From contig OY987265.1 in the NCBI GenBank assembly GCA_963920665.1, positions 33,299,001 to 33,363,000 on the forward strand: a DNA stretch of 64,000 nucleotides, in the 5' to 3' direction. A program made the translations under genes and the position numbers. Position 1 is the first letter of the stretch; each line of letters begins with the position of its first letter. The notes under the pieces are model-generated. The model was not told where the DNA came from, did not search any database, and was given only the letters and a program-made list of their open reading frames with translations. This document shows positions 11,890 to 23,920 of the stretch, in pieces. Source of the DNA: Straminergon stramineum. Taxonomy: Eukaryota > Streptophyta > Bryopsida > Hypnales > Calliergonaceae.

Positions 11890-12672
11890 TTATAAATTGG
11901 ATTCCCAGCGTAGGGCTGTTTTCAGTTGAGCACCTTGGCAGAGTTGCATGCTACGAACAATTCCTTCCGGAATACGAAATGCAAGAAGGGCATACGAAAT
12001 CCTGGTTGCAAAGTCCTCGCATCGAATAACGAGAAGGTCAAGAATCCCTTTGAAACCTACACATGATGTTGCAAGGGGTTCACAAGTGCTAGTCATAAGA
12101 ATTGGGATCATTGAAAGGAAGTCGTAAAAACAAATCATTAAGACCTTCTGCAGAGGTCAAGGCGAGAGGATGCAGGAAGAAATGGACCCAATCTCATCAT
12201 CCCAATCTCATCTTCAGAGAATGTGTAGATTATTGAACAGATGGCCTTGATACTTGGAAATTCTGGCGGTATGCTACACACGCTCCAGGAAACGATGGAT
12301 GGGTAGGATTGGCCTGGAAGTACAGAAAGCATTCGCTTGAAACTAACTTGGAATAATGAACCAAGGACTTACAGATTACCTATCCAAGGGAAGCTGCTCC
12401 ACTCACGGATCGAGCAAAGGGCCCAACACTCTTTGAGTGAAAAACAGAAGTGATGCAAGCTGTGAGAATTGCTTTTTCTACTCTAGACAATCTGTCTCCA
12501 CCAGCTTTAGCTCTTTTCACTGGCTACCGGAGCAGAAAAGCCTGAAAGGCACACCGCCAGATAGCTTCTGAGTATCACCAGGGGCTCCGAAGGTCTTCAG
12601 ATGCAAGTTGCCAATAATTTCACGCAATAAGCAGTGGGTAGCACCGTAGATGTACATCTCAAGGGATCAATA
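11890..12672 (-). other. Probable 3' untranslated region of the RLP4-type gene
   Basis: The lower AT content of the gene island continues past the stop codon at 12673 to about 11.89 kb. On the minus strand a donor-like site (GATAG/GTAATC, about 12381) and a pyrimidine-rich acceptor (CTTCCAG, about 12318) could delimit a small trailer intron. Two consecutive frames (12138-12332 and 11890-12138) read without recognisable domains; they could be chance frames in the trailer or part of an unrecognised exon. The exact polyadenylation point cannot be placed. Confidence 0.4.
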
Positions 12673-15600
12673 TCACAAGAGTTGAGTGCTCTGGCCTGGG
12701 CCGTGCATTGGGTCGCGGTAAACAGGTTTAAAGTGGTCAGTCAAGACTGTCCTGGCCAGTTGAACGTCTCTCACAAACGTCGTTCTTGCTTTGGCATAAG
12801 GCGCATCTCGAGCTGCAGAAAAAGACAAGAGTAAAAGACCAAAATTAGTATTGATTCTGCACAGTGCGCCAGGAACATTAAAGAACTGCGACTAAACTTC
12901 TCATTCAAAAAAAGAGGTGGGGGGTGGGTGGGTGGGTTCTTGACCAACCAATAATTGAATCTAGAACAGTGTTTTCATCAAAATCACAGGGATTCAGGAC
13001 AGCACCATAAAGGATTCAATGATTCATGGGGAGGTCTCCCTATGGTCACAGTGAAATCATAGGTCTCCCTCCTCATGATACATTGGGAGGCCTCCATATG
13101 ATCACTGTGACTGGAGGAAGACCTCGGAAAAGAACTATGGCGAAGATCCTCTTTACGATGCTGTCTAAAAGTTTTTGAAACAGTCTAAATGGACTGAGAA
13201 CCACTAAATAACTATGAAACAGCAAAAGAGATGCACCGGACTAGGGCAACTTCGGAATAGGCCAAATTCTAAAGGTACAAAGGAAGACAGAAACTTACGC
13301 AGCCTTTGGGCACGAGCGATGTTCTGTCTCCTTTTATAGTATATCAATCCGAATAAACCGGCCAGAAGACATCCTATTATCACTCCAATGATTAGGCCGG
13401 ACTTACTGCCGGCCTTCAGGCTTCCACATGGTCGAATACCAACACCACATAGATTCTCGTTGTTGGCGAGGCTGCAAAATGCTCAAAGAGCGACAATATC
13501 AGAAGCAGAAGTCTTTTCTCTACCCGTCACAACTGAAAGGACTGAAGACCCATCTCATGTACGTCAGCAACGATTATGGACTTTCAGTAAACACAAAGAA
13601 TCTAAACAGAGACTACTTACTTAAGATTTGCTCCTCGCAGAGCGCCGGCACTCAAGCTTGAAGGCACTAATCCACTTAAGAGATTGTTATTCAAGAACCT
13701 GCAAGATGTAATCAAACTTAGCTTACAAGTGCATCGTCAAAAATGGAAATAGTACAAGCAGAATAACTGATGCATTTGCAACTCAGCAACAGAGACAAGG
13801 ATGTGACCAGGCACTTACACTTTCTGGAGTTTAGTTAAGTTGCCGAAACTTCCAGGAATTGATTCGTTCAATTGGTTGTGGGAGAGATCTCTGTGAAATC
13901 AGCACAATTACGTCATTCTGGTTGCGTTGAATCTTCATATTAAAAAAAGGGTACTCAAAATCGACTGTAATGACAAGGACTACAACGGGCAAAAAATTTG
14001 AAATTCCCAGAGTTTTGGAACATACAAAGTCACCAGAGATGTCAGTTGGCCAATCGACGGAGGAATGGGCCCTTGCAACAAGTTGTTGCTGACATTTCTG
14101 CATATATTTTCACAATGAGTCAGAGATCCGAATAAATTCACTTCCATCAAGTCTTCATTAACCCCTAAGTGACCAAACTAAAAATAGAAAACTCACTTTG
14201 CAAGTTAAGTAAATAATAGTCACCTCTGAAACATATTCCTTTCAAAAATGTAGGGCATGATTTTTTCCTTAACATTGATACGTTTCTATTCCTTCCTTGA
14301 AACTTCCTGAATCATTTATTTCAACTCCGAAACAAATGGAAGCAGCCACTCTTGACCATTTGGACCACTCATCGCAACACTGAGAAATCAATAAGCGAAA
14401 GAGAAGAGAATTTGGTTTACATAAACGCACATGTTCTGAAGACCTGTCAACGAACCAATCTCCTCTCCCAACACACCTTGTAACCCTTGAGAATCAAGAG
14501 ACCTGCAGCAAGAATCCATAAGCATCGGCAAGCGGCAATCAACCCGCATACTGGCACATTGACAAAAGCCTAAACAAATGGGTTCGGCATTCAAAGAAAA
14601 CCACCACCATGGCCACAGGTAGCTCGGGTGAAATGCCAGCCAGCATCTATATAAAATAGCTAAATCAGGAAGGTAAAAAAGTTTAGGATACGTACAGGCC
14701 ATCAATAATCCAGTAGCCGGAGGTGGCATCAAGAGTGCAATCCACCCCAAACCACGGATGTAGTTGCGGCACACATGGGTCTCCATTCCATCCCAGACGG
14801 GATGGAATGCCTAAGGACTGCTTCAACCCTTGCAGTGCCCACACTGCAAAAAGCAAGTCACAATGAAGCTACAACCACAAGCTAATGAATATATACTAGA
14901 AAACAAGTTTCATTTACAAAATGTCCTGAAGCAAGCATAGTTATATAACAAGGAAGAGATCTGAAACCTTACCATTTGAATTCAAAGTTGCTCTCTCCGT
15001 AGGAATGAGCGCATACACCTCAAAGGCATTGACAGCAATGTTTCCTCTAATAGGATTGAAGGTGATAGTGAGAGTTCTGCCTTGGACCAACATTGTTGTA
15101 TTGAGGATGAGAGCGTTCAAAGGTCCACGAGCCCAGGCAACAACATCGACAGACGTAAAAACTTTCTGGGAGTTTATCACAATATCAAATACTCGAGCAG
15201 TTGGGCCCACATACTCTTCTGCCAGCTCTGCAAGGTAAATCCAGATGGAGTACTGCAAGTTTGGTTCTACAGGCAAGGTATAGGAGAGGCTCTGGCCAGG
15301 GTCTGTGGCTGTGGCAGTTTGGAAAATGTTCACTGGGTAAATGTTTGGGTACACCGCGGCGTTATTCACAGTATCATTGGTGAAGATTTGGTGCACGGCC
15401 GAGCCTGCAAGAAAAAGGCTGACATCGCTTTCCCAGTAACGGTCGCCACCCCATGGGTCTGCATGAAAATCCGATCCAAAACCCGACCTCGATGCTCCTG
15501 CACTCACTCTCTTTTCGGTTCTCATGATGAAATCCTGGCTTGCATTGGATCCTCTTTGATACGCCTGGTTGAAGATCTGCAGCACTTCAATGGAAGCTAC

Positions 15601-16756
15601 GGCAGGGTTTCCATGCCCTGAACTATGAAAGCATACAGTAGCAGCTCCGTCGTTGACATAGGCCAAAGAATCTTGATAGTTGTTGTCACCATCCTTGCTC
15701 CATCCTCCCAGCATAGTGTAAACGAGAGTGCCCTCTATCGACACATCAAACTGCGGCTCTCGGCCCGCATTATCTTGTTGTCCATAAGCGAAAAACAATC
15801 TGAAGTTCCAGCAAAACTCTGGGTTAACTTGCTTGCAGGCATTAGAAAGTGTAAATTGATGTTTGAATTACTAACTCAAAAGCAATACAAAGCAACAGCA
15901 CATTATCAGAATGTGAATAGTAAACTACTGAATCGACTATGAAGTCCAAATTAGACCTAAAGAACCCAACTTCAGAAGCATTCCCACCAAAGGCAGCAGA
16001 AAATAGATGACCGCAGCCTAAATCTCAAAATGAACTACATAAACACAGTGGAAGAAAGAGATTTGATGCACGTGTGAATGTGAACAGGAATGCTTTTCTC
16101 ACGGAATCACAGAAGAAAATTCGCTGGCCAACAAAAGCATGAAAAGCATGAAAAAAAGAGAATTCCAATCATATTCTCAAACCAGATCTACGCGTACCTG
16201 ATTAGATAATGTCCAACTGGAACTGTAATGTTGTAACAATTCTCTCCACCATCTGACAGCTGAAAATACCGCACTGAATTCAGCTGGGGAGCGTTGTGAT
16301 TAACAACAGTGAGGTTGGCGGAGCTACCGCCTGTATAGCCTGAATCCTTCGACCAAAGAAATCCATTTGGGGCATAAGTGTCCACAGTTGATCCACACGA
16401 TATGCGTACTTGATAAGGACCTGCAGTAGAAATTAATTCAGCTTTTGGGTCAGCATTGCAGCAAGAGAGTAGCCCTCGTAGCTCTAATCTAAAATAGCCA
16501 TAAATCTTGAAAACTAAACATACATACTGTTACAACCCTAAAACCAAACAAGACGCCAGATGCCATACCCTACTCTTCTTGTTGGGACATGACACCATGG
16601 AAACCGAGTGAAAGGTGAAAAAAGCACATTACCTTCGGCAGCCACCAAGGTAGGCAGATGACCAATGCCAACCAAAATTAGTGACAATATGAGTGCTTCC
16701 ATTACAATAGAATCTCCAGTTAGCGTTCTATTGCTCCGACTCTGTTTGAACGGCAT
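12673..16756 (-). CDS. RLP4-like: RLP4-type receptor-like protein: malectin-like domain, LRRs, one membrane helix, no kinase
   Basis: Ten coding exons, all with GT-AG borders and phases that close: 16756-16633, 16420-16198, 15799-14973, 14843-14696, 14502-14431, 14097-14026, 13890-13819, 13698-13621, 13471-13299, 12812-12673; 642 residues. Residues 19-40 form a signal peptide (MEALILSLILVGIG...); a second ATG at 16702 would start directly at it and give 624 residues. Residues about 42-391 are the malectin-like ectodomain: ISCGS with conserved Cys, LWSKDSGYTGG, LFFAYG, FDVSIEGT, CFHSSGHG and DPWGGDRYW. Then come an LRR N-cap (GWNGDPC), about four LRRs, three of them on exons of exactly 72 nt, a closing NENLCG motif, a helix at about 563-584, and a 58-residue cytoplasmic tail starting KRRQ. 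Order and length match Arabidopsis RLP4 (about 626 residues), a plasma-membrane/cell-wall-associated protein. There is no kinase exon before the stop. Confidence 0.93.
14158..14170. repeat. Orphan TTAACCCCTAA end inside an RLP4 intron
   Basis: The intron between exons 5 and 6 (14098-14430) contains TTAACCCCTAAG, identical to the left terminus of the TTAA-flanked elements. No matching right end lies within the intron. It may be a relic end or chance; the 12-base identity is suggestive only. Confidence 0.3.
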
Positions 16757-17530
16757 CCTGTTGACAGAAACGAACGATGTAGCTTCCGACCTAACTCTGC
16801 TTTCGGTGTTGCATCATGAGCTTAATCTGGGAACAATCGTGCAATTCACATGTCGTCCTTCCTCCAAAGAAATTGCGCATTCTTTCTAATTGAAACGGGT
16901 ACATTAATCCTCTGAAACTGAAAGTACCCGCCTGTGTCGAAGAACACAGAGCACCAAAGGTTAGTACCAAAGCTTCGCTTGAAAACCGTGTTCCGTAATC
17001 ACAATACTTTCAATGCGAAAACAATAAACACACAGGGTTGGGAATCAAGACTAGACCTCTAACCTGAAAAAGTCGGATCACCAGCTGAACTTATTTAGAA
17101 ATTCCTCTGTACGTAAACGAAATGCTCCCCAAGCTAACTACATTAATCAAGACTTACACTTCACGCTCTTCACGCACACAAAAAAGACGCAAATCTAGTC
17201 ACAAAATGAAGCTACGGAGAGTGTAAATCCGAAATGCATCGGCGACCTGCATTTTCTCGACAGGTAAGGAGAAAGGCACAATTGTAAGAAGAAACTAAGT
17301 CACGTAAGCTTACCACGCATTCAGTAGTTCTTCTTCTTCAGGAGTATCCCAAGTGAGATTCGTGCGCCAGGATTGCGAAACACGCAAATCCGCAGGAGCT
17401 CCCTGCGAAACGAGCGAGCGCGCTGCACCATGGCGAAGGTGGTGGGAGCTCTGACACAGGCGGCCAGCGACCCAGGTCTGGATATCCAGGTCCCTTTATC
17501 GAGATCCGGAAGATCGTTCATTGGATGAGA
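16757..17530 (-). promoter_or_regulatory. Presumed 5' leader and promoter side of the RLP4-type gene
   Basis: The less AT-rich island extends upstream of the start codon to about 17.53 kb and then drops abruptly to AT-rich DNA. A minus-strand ATG at 17521 opens a 66-codon frame to 17321, followed closely by a splice-donor-like G/GTAAGC at about 17311. This could be a leader exon with an upstream frame and a leader intron. The frame has no recognisable domain, and no TATA box or start site can be defended. Confidence 0.35.
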
Positions 17531-17944
17531 ACGGGTGGGACGTGAGACCAGGTCCTTATTGAGGTTTCGAAAATGAAAAGGGATCTCGTTCTTATTAGTA
17601 AGTGGTTTGTTGGGCCAGGGTCAGTGGCTTGAATTTGTCACTTGAAACATTGTAAGTAAGGTGTCAGTTATCATTTGAAAAATTAAGTTTGGTGCCAGTT
17701 GACATGGCCAGCCAGTTCTCAATAATAAGTTCATTATTTTGTATTGTTGAGGAGGGATTTTCCTGCAAATTTTAGAATGTTGCCAGAGTGGAGAGTTTCT
17801 GTAGATCAAAGGTACACCACAGTGACCACACTATTAATGAAATGCAGTGTTAACCACACTAATTGAAATTTGGAAATGCTATAATTATAATGCTTGATGA
17901 ATATTTTTACCAACTATGTTCGTAGGGACCACTCTTCAAATCCA
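17531..17944. other. Intergenic DNA, no gene seen
   Basis: Transition from the gene island to strongly AT-rich DNA. No coding or repeat unit is supported. Confidence 0.5.
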
Positions 17945-18195
17945 TACCTAAAGTTAGGTTGGTTGGTTGGTTTGGTTGTTACGTTGAGATCTCTTCAACT
18001 ATGCCTCCCTTAGTCGCATTCTTGGTACTGTCACAAAGCTCTCTACCCAAACTGGTGCACGGGCTTTGTTTCATGGCATTCAGAGCTACATTGTAAAAGA
18101 CATTGAATTTAGAAGTTTTTATGAATTAAAAAATTAAAAAATTACTTTTACTTTTATTTTGGTTGTGGCAACAACACAATGCACACTAGTAGTAT
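17945..18195 (-). mobile_element. Retroposon-like repeat, copy 1 (partner at 60145-60415)
   Basis: Read on the minus strand, the block shares 'gcccgtgcacc', '...agagatctcaacgtaacaa' and an upstream 'gtgtgc..ttgtg..aaccaaaat..aaagtaaaagtaatttt' with the copy near 60.2 kb. It ends on that strand in a simple tail of AACC units (caaccaaaccaaccaacc). A body followed by an A-rich simple tail is characteristic of SINE or truncated LINE insertions. No polymerase III box was assigned with confidence and no reverse transcriptase frame is present. Confidence 0.55.
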
Positions 18196-21181
18196 AGATA
18201 TCTATGCTCTTGGTAGAAATCTTCATCTAGAACAAAGACCTCTAGCATTTTCAAATCAATTAGTGCAATAGAACTATATTTCATTTCATTATTAGATTTA
18301 GCAAACTAGATGATATATCACTCAAAGTGGATGAAATTTTTGGTAGTAAGAAAATAATTATTTAGTCCAAATTTTGCATCTCTAGTAAATAGATTTTATC
18401 ATTTGGTAGTACATTGACATTGCCAACCCAAAATTTAGTGGTATGTTGCCAATTGGTCTACAATGTTGATAAATAGTTTTCATACATGGATACTAATATT
18501 TATTTTCTTAAAGGAAAAAATTGACTTTAGTCAATGAAAGATGTTTTTTTTATTGTTGTTCTCATTTTATTTTATAGTGTTGTGTAGAAAAAAACAATTA
18601 ATAAGTACAATTATACATACTTACACTTTCCCACATATGCACGATTTTCATATCAGTTTATGTCTATGTACATTTATATACATAGAGTTTTCTATTATAG
18701 CTCATTCAATAATGGAATTTAATTATGCCATGACAAGGAGTTTTATAATGATTACAAGGATGTGTAACAATATGATGTTAGCAAAGGAACAAGACGATAT
18801 TGAATTCAAACTTCACAAATCCTAAGTCTGAATAATTTTTCATTTTTAAATAAATATCAAATATATTTATTAATAAGTTTATATTATATTTGTAAAATTA
18901 CATTATACCCTCCAAAACTACTTTAATCCCTTTTTATTTTCTTCAATTACTAAAATTTAGATTCTTTTCATAAAAACTTAAAATAATTACAAATTTTCAA
19001 AAATAAAAGTGAAGAGAATTCATATCAAATACAAAACACTCTTAAAAAAATCTAGAATTTTCTTACATATAAATAATATTAAAGAGTACCATGATATAAG
19101 TTACCAAATTTTTGGATCATTCTATAATTTGAAACTATAAATAGAGTATTTATATGCCAAAAGGTTCAAATTGCACTATAATTTTCCTTTTTAGGAATTT
19201 TTTTAACTTTCAAGTTGGAGTAGAGGCTAAATCCATTAAACAAATTTTATAAATTTCTCTTTAAATTTTAAAAAAATATAAAATTTATGGACCAAATTCA
19301 TATTAAAAGCAAGGAGCTAGAAGTTGCTGCAACTAGGTATATGGTGATTATTAGATTAAGCAATTTCTTTCAAAAGAAAGTCAATAATAATACTAAAAGG
19401 GACTTTTAAAGTTCTAAAACCATGAGTAGTAAATCCATTAAAGCAACTTCCCAAAACATTGGATGGAAAGTTGTCACTTCTTCTATCCTATAGGACTATC
19501 TAAAGTCATCTTAAGAACAAAAAACATCATTTGCAACATTAGAGGATTGAAGTGCCCTAACATGAAGCTTTGAAGCTTAGGGAATAACAATCTATATATT
19601 TATTTATAAGGGCCTACCTCAAGATAATTATGGTTGATTAATTAAAAAAATTGACCTCTTCTAACTAGTCCAAGTTCTTCAAGTTCCAAATATGGATTCA
19701 AAATTTCAAAATTTTAATTAACTATATATTAAAAAAACAAGTTCAAATGCTTTCTTCTACATCAAAATTTAGAATAGTGATCCATGATTGTTTGTAAAGT
19801 ATCTTTCAAAAATCCAAAACGAATTACAAAAGTCCCTACCAATTTTTTTTGAGAATCTTAGAATGTGTTCTAAACTAAACAAAAGATTATAATATTTTAC
19901 GACAAGAGGGTTAAAATTTAAAAGTGATTCAAAGTCTTTTAGGTTCTATATTATGTGTCACATTACAAGAGATTTAGCAACCATGGAAGCCTGTTTTAAG
20001 CTAGTTCCCCATGCTATGAACTAGCCAAAGCTAGCCAAAAATTAAAATTATTCAAAATATAATAAATAATAAGTAAATATTATTATTATTATTTTTAAAA
20101 ATTAATGAATTTTTTTATTACTATCTGATGTGGACGTCACCTAGCCATGTCAACCAGCTATTGACATTGAGTTCCCATAACCTGAGAATTCTTGGGACCT
20201 CGCGGTCTTTTAGACTAGCTAAATCCCTTCTAATGAATCCCAAATTATTATGATTCCAAAGATATGAAGTAAATACTATAGACATAATGAGTATAACCAT
20301 AATAAATTTACATCGTCTCAAAATCTATACTGTAATATTTTTTTTAATTAATTTGTAGCACCATTTTTTTCACAAAGAGCTTTTAAAACTAGAAATTCAA
20401 TATTTGAAATGGACATTGTAGAACAATATCATGAATAGAAGAATCATTATCATTATTTTCTTATAGTCAAATTTTTTATCCCAAAAAGAGACTAAAAAAG
20501 AATATTCATATGAAAGAAAAAATACCACAAGTCTTATTTTGTTAAGATTTTTTCAACTTCAAAGTTTTGTTGACATCAAAATTTGGGGTTTACCAACCAT
20601 ATTGCACTATGAGTAAAGTTGTATGTATTTGATAAGGATTTGAGGTTTACAGCACTTTTCAAAGAATATTGTGGGAGTACTAAAAAGTGGAATTTGGGGT
20701 GCATTTTCAAAGAGCACCGATGGGCACATAATTGTTGAGTGTGAAGTCATGATTTTGTGGGAAATCATTGTATAGGCCCAAGATCATGTGTGAACCTCTA
20801 TTCCACCTTCCCAAAGCTACATCTCTTTTAGTTGAGTGACACTCAAAGAGATGCAAAAATAAGAACAAACAATGTTGATTGACCCCTTCAGTCATTTCAT
20901 TTGTCTTTGGAGTGATGATTGTATGGATGGAGGAGGAAGTATTGCTCATAGTTTTTTGCTAGTCCCAGATAGCAATCAAAATTTCAATTTGGCCGATCCA
21001 CAATGACACAAAGTGCAACATGAAGATCATTTTGGGACAAAAATGAAGGCCAACAAATTCATTTTAGATTTTTTTCCGATAGAAAAAATTCTTAAAATTG
21101 TCAAAGGAGTTTCATTTTCTGACACCTAAACAAGCCCAAAATTTTGGATGACCACACATACATATATGATTTGTTATGTAG
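18196..21181. other. Very AT-rich intergenic DNA, no gene seen
   Basis: About 3 kb of low-complexity AT-rich sequence. The longest frame (ATG at 18541, 94 codons) is a Phe/Ile-rich translation of T-rich DNA without motif and is judged a chance frame. No repeats shared with other parts were identified. Confidence 0.5.
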
Positions 21182-21516
21182 TTAAGGTAGTTTGTTCTAA
21201 AAACAATTGTGCTCTAAGAGCAACGGTGCTCTAAAAGTGATCATGTCACACATGTACATTTTGCATTTTGCAATGTACCAATAGTGTACATTTAAGAAAG
21301 TAGTCACTTTTAGTGACCGCTAGGTTTTAACTTCAAAATTTTCAACTAATTCCACAAAGGTCCAAAAATTATGAAACAACTTGGATTAGATGCCAACTCC
21401 ATTTTTCTTCCTACAAAAATTCATTGAAAATAGTTTCAAAGAGTTTAATTAGCTTCCCAGAAAAGGCAATCAACTATTCAACTCTACAATGGTTGCTTTA
21501 AGAACAAACTACCTTA
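21182..21516 (+). mobile_element. AAGGTAGT MITE, copy 1 (335 bp)
   Basis: Starts TTAAGGTAGTTTGTTCT and ends AGAACAAACTACCTTA, giving imperfect inverted ends of about 20 bp or more with TA-containing borders. The interior ('ctctaaaagtgatcatg', 'gtacattttgc', 'actaattccacaaaggtccaaaaa', 'gatgccaactccatttttcttcctac') aligns throughout with 63265-63571 and with the inverted copy at 55941-56252. There is no coding capacity. It is a non-autonomous DNA element with at least three near-complete copies here. Confidence 0.85.
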
Positions 21517-21740
21517 GGTGTTAATGTATGTCATGCATAATCATGGAGTTGTGAAGTCGTGCCTTGCCGGTTGTTTTCTCAAAAGAGGGCATTGGTCACA
21601 TTCGCCACACCATAGAGGTTGCTTTCATTGAAGACTAGATCGGTCACTTTCAATGAAGACTAGATAGGTCACTCTAAATCTTAGCCAAAACACCAACACC
21701 AAGTTCAATGCCCTAGCTGAAAAGGTCAACATCAAATTCA
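21517..21740. other. Short spacer with a small tandem duplication
   Basis: Around 21628-21676 the unit 'gaagactagat(c/a)ggtcact(tt/ct)' occurs twice about 26 bp apart. Nothing else is supported. Confidence 0.4.
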
Positions 21741-22696
21741 TTACCTCCTAAAGGTTATCTACTATATTTTCACCAAAATGCTCCAAAATTGCTATTTCTA
21801 GTACAAGTACCAAATTTTGAAAAAACAAACATCTTTGGATATATATAACCATAGGATCTTGTAGTATGTTGGTTTGAGAAGATGTGGATTTCAAGAATTT
21901 CAAGAATTTCTACTTTATAGATTGCAAGATATTAGTGTTTCAAGTGACAAAAATCCCTTTTCTTGCTTTGCAAAAATCTTGGCAATTGCACTTCACAAGG
22001 TCACATTATTTTGAAAAAATACCCAAAATGGTTGTAACTCTTTGGGTTCATTATTCAAGTCAAGTGAAGTTGGCAACATGCTTGAAATTCTTTAGATCAT
22101 TTGGAACTGTAAAACATGTATGAAAAAATGAGTAAGTGGAAAGAAGTAGAGAATGATTCAAAATACTAAATTGTTAACAATTTATTTATGGAATTGAAAA
22201 ATGCCAATACCAATGGTTGTAATGTTGTAATAAACAATCTACATCTACTGTTTTTATTTTTTCCAAAATATCGAAAATTGAGTTAAATAAAGGTCTTCAA
22301 AGTTTATTTTAGAGTGTAAATTCAGTAGCTACCTACAAACTACCTACAACTAAAACTCCTCATAACTTTCATCTCAAAAATCAAAATGGAATGATTAAAA
22401 GCTTTCCACGTAAATATAAATTTCAAAAAGCAATTTCAAATTTTCATTGTAAAAGAAGTGATTTTTAAAGAAATTTTTTCTTAAGTCCAAATTACAACCA
22501 AGCAATGAAAACTACATATTATACAATAACTTTTTAACTAAGCATTCAAAAGTTATGAAAATTGTTGGGCCTAAAAGCTACTCTTTAGGCACATGCTCTG
22601 AGAAAATTTCTAAGAAAAAAATAAAAATTCCAATCCTAGAGAGTTGCCCCAAATCGCTATGTTGCCAAAAAACGTTATTTGGTCATTTAGGGGTTA
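21741..22696. mobile_element. TTAA-flanked MITE-like element, type A, copy 2
   Basis: Full-length relative of 784-1738 in the same orientation. Its left end is degenerate (TTACCTCCTAAAGG), while its right end (TTTAGGGGTTAA) is intact. The shared interior includes 'tcaccaaaatgctccaaaattg', 'accataggatcttgtagta', 'attgcaagatattag', 'gtcttcaaagtttattttaga' and 'atgttgccaaaaaacg'. Small indels and substitutions are spread evenly, which suggests an older insertion than copy 1. There is no open frame of substance. Confidence 0.8.
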
Positions 22697-22919
22697 AGGT
22701 CAACACCAAGTTTGATGCCTTATCTACATGCTAGACCCCTTATTGTTGTTTACGAATGCCAAACAAAAAGGATTTTTTTTATCTCAACTTGATGTAGGCT
22801 ATTTGCATCGCTTTGTCATGTTGCATCAGTTGTAATGAGTCCTAAAGCGTCAAAAACACACCTAAATACAAATGGCCTAACAAATTAATTAAATTTTTTT
22901 TTATTCAAGATTTTCCTTA

Positions 22920-23280
22920 CAATAAAAAGTGTCGATGAAGTTTGTTGTACCCGTCCTCCATGTCCATCACCTAGACAGTCAATTCATTGACTTAGATAGC
23001 CCCTTTGTCAAAATGGATGGCTTGTTTGTCAACTAGATGACCTATCTATCATATTGGACAACCACTTTGTCAAGCTAGTTTATCCTTAAAAATTGTCAAG
23101 CCAATCAATCAAATGATCTTGTCCATCCTAGTCGTAATTTTTTACCTCTAGATTATCCATTATAGTAATTCTCTCCTTGATAGTAAACATTCTATCCTAG
23201 TAGATGCCAGGGTCAAGAGTTGATGTTACAATAAACATACTAATGCCGCGTCATAACATGATATAGACAACCTTGCCGAA
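22920..23280. repeat. Diverged duplicated block with ~21-bp internal units, copy 1
   Basis: Internal words of the type 'gatggcttgtttgtcaact' and 'gatgacctatctatcatat' repeat about every 21 bp. They are followed by a longer segment ('ttgatgttacaataaacatac...catgatatagacaaccttgcc') that corresponds to 24670-24760 in the second block. The two blocks are therefore diverged copies of one larger unit. Confidence 0.5.
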
Positions 23281-23656
23281 CAAGATCAAATTGGCTTGAA
23301 GGCTAGAGTCATCTAGTTCAAGGTGAAAGTGGATAGCATCACCAAGAAGAAGTAGGGTGCACAAAGATTTAATTGAAGTAAATTGCTAGGTCACAATTCT
23401 ATTGTCCTCTTCTATGAATAGGGAGTCTAGTCTCTTCTTTCGTTGCTCTAAATAGCACCTTAAGATAACCTTGAGTTTAATATGCATCAAGTTCCTTCAA
23501 CAAACTAAATACCATCATTGGCAACGAAATTGTGCCATAAAAAATGTGCAACCTTCTACAAATTCAAACTATAAATGTGGGCTTCAACCAATGTTTAAAG
23601 TTCAAGAAGAAACATTGTAGACACACCATTCACACACTTGGAAGCTACTTTCGGCT

Positions 23657-23920
23657 GTGGGCATTCTTGGCAACATTGCCGTGGGCGTGAGCACAACTTT
23701 CACCAAAGAATCTATGGGGAAGTTTGATGTGAAGTTGAATGCCCTTTTTGATAAGCTAGACTCAGAATTTGAAGTCCTCTTCATTAAAATTAAAGCCCTC
23801 CATAAAATCAAAGTTAGGTCTACCTACATAGAGGCCACATTACTCTTAGTTACTAATGTCAAATGTGAACAAAATGACCTCAAGGCAGAAGTTGCCGACT
23901 TCAAGGCCAAAAAGAAATAG
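23657..23920 (+). other. Lysine-rich open frame of 87 codons, no ATG, function unknown
   Basis: The frame lies between the two duplicated blocks and opens with GTG rather than ATG. Its translation alternates hydrophobic and charged residues (fragments FDVKLNALFDKLDSEFEV and CEQNDLKAEVADFKAKKK), as in a short coiled coil. No upstream exon or start could be joined. Together with its repeat surroundings this suggests a fragment of a repeated coding element. It may equally be a chance frame. Confidence 0.3.

Noticed and set aside
13388..13661. Overlapping plus-strand frames at the membrane-helix exon of the RLP4-type gene
   Set aside because: They are antisense to exons 8-9, have no domain, and overlap each other in different frames.
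14026..14097. RLP4 exon 6 ending at CTG/GTGACT
   Set aside because: It breaks the frame into exon 7. The GTATGT donor eight bases on gives a 72-nt exon and restores the LRR motif LDLSHNQL.
14388..14786. 132-codon minus-strand frame (METHVCRNYIRGLGW...)
   Set aside because: It is an out-of-frame reading of exons 4 and 5 and the intron between them. The spliced frame gives GWNGDPC and the LRR sequence instead.
15005..15621. Long plus-strand frames opposite exon 3 of the RLP4-type gene (up to 179 codons)
   Set aside because: They are antisense shadows of a long real exon. The minus-strand translation matches a known domain along its whole length.
18541..18825. ATG-led 94-codon frame, Phe/Ile/His-rich
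   Set aside because: It is the translation of T-rich low-complexity DNA with no motif, no splice-consistent neighbour and no composition change at its borders.
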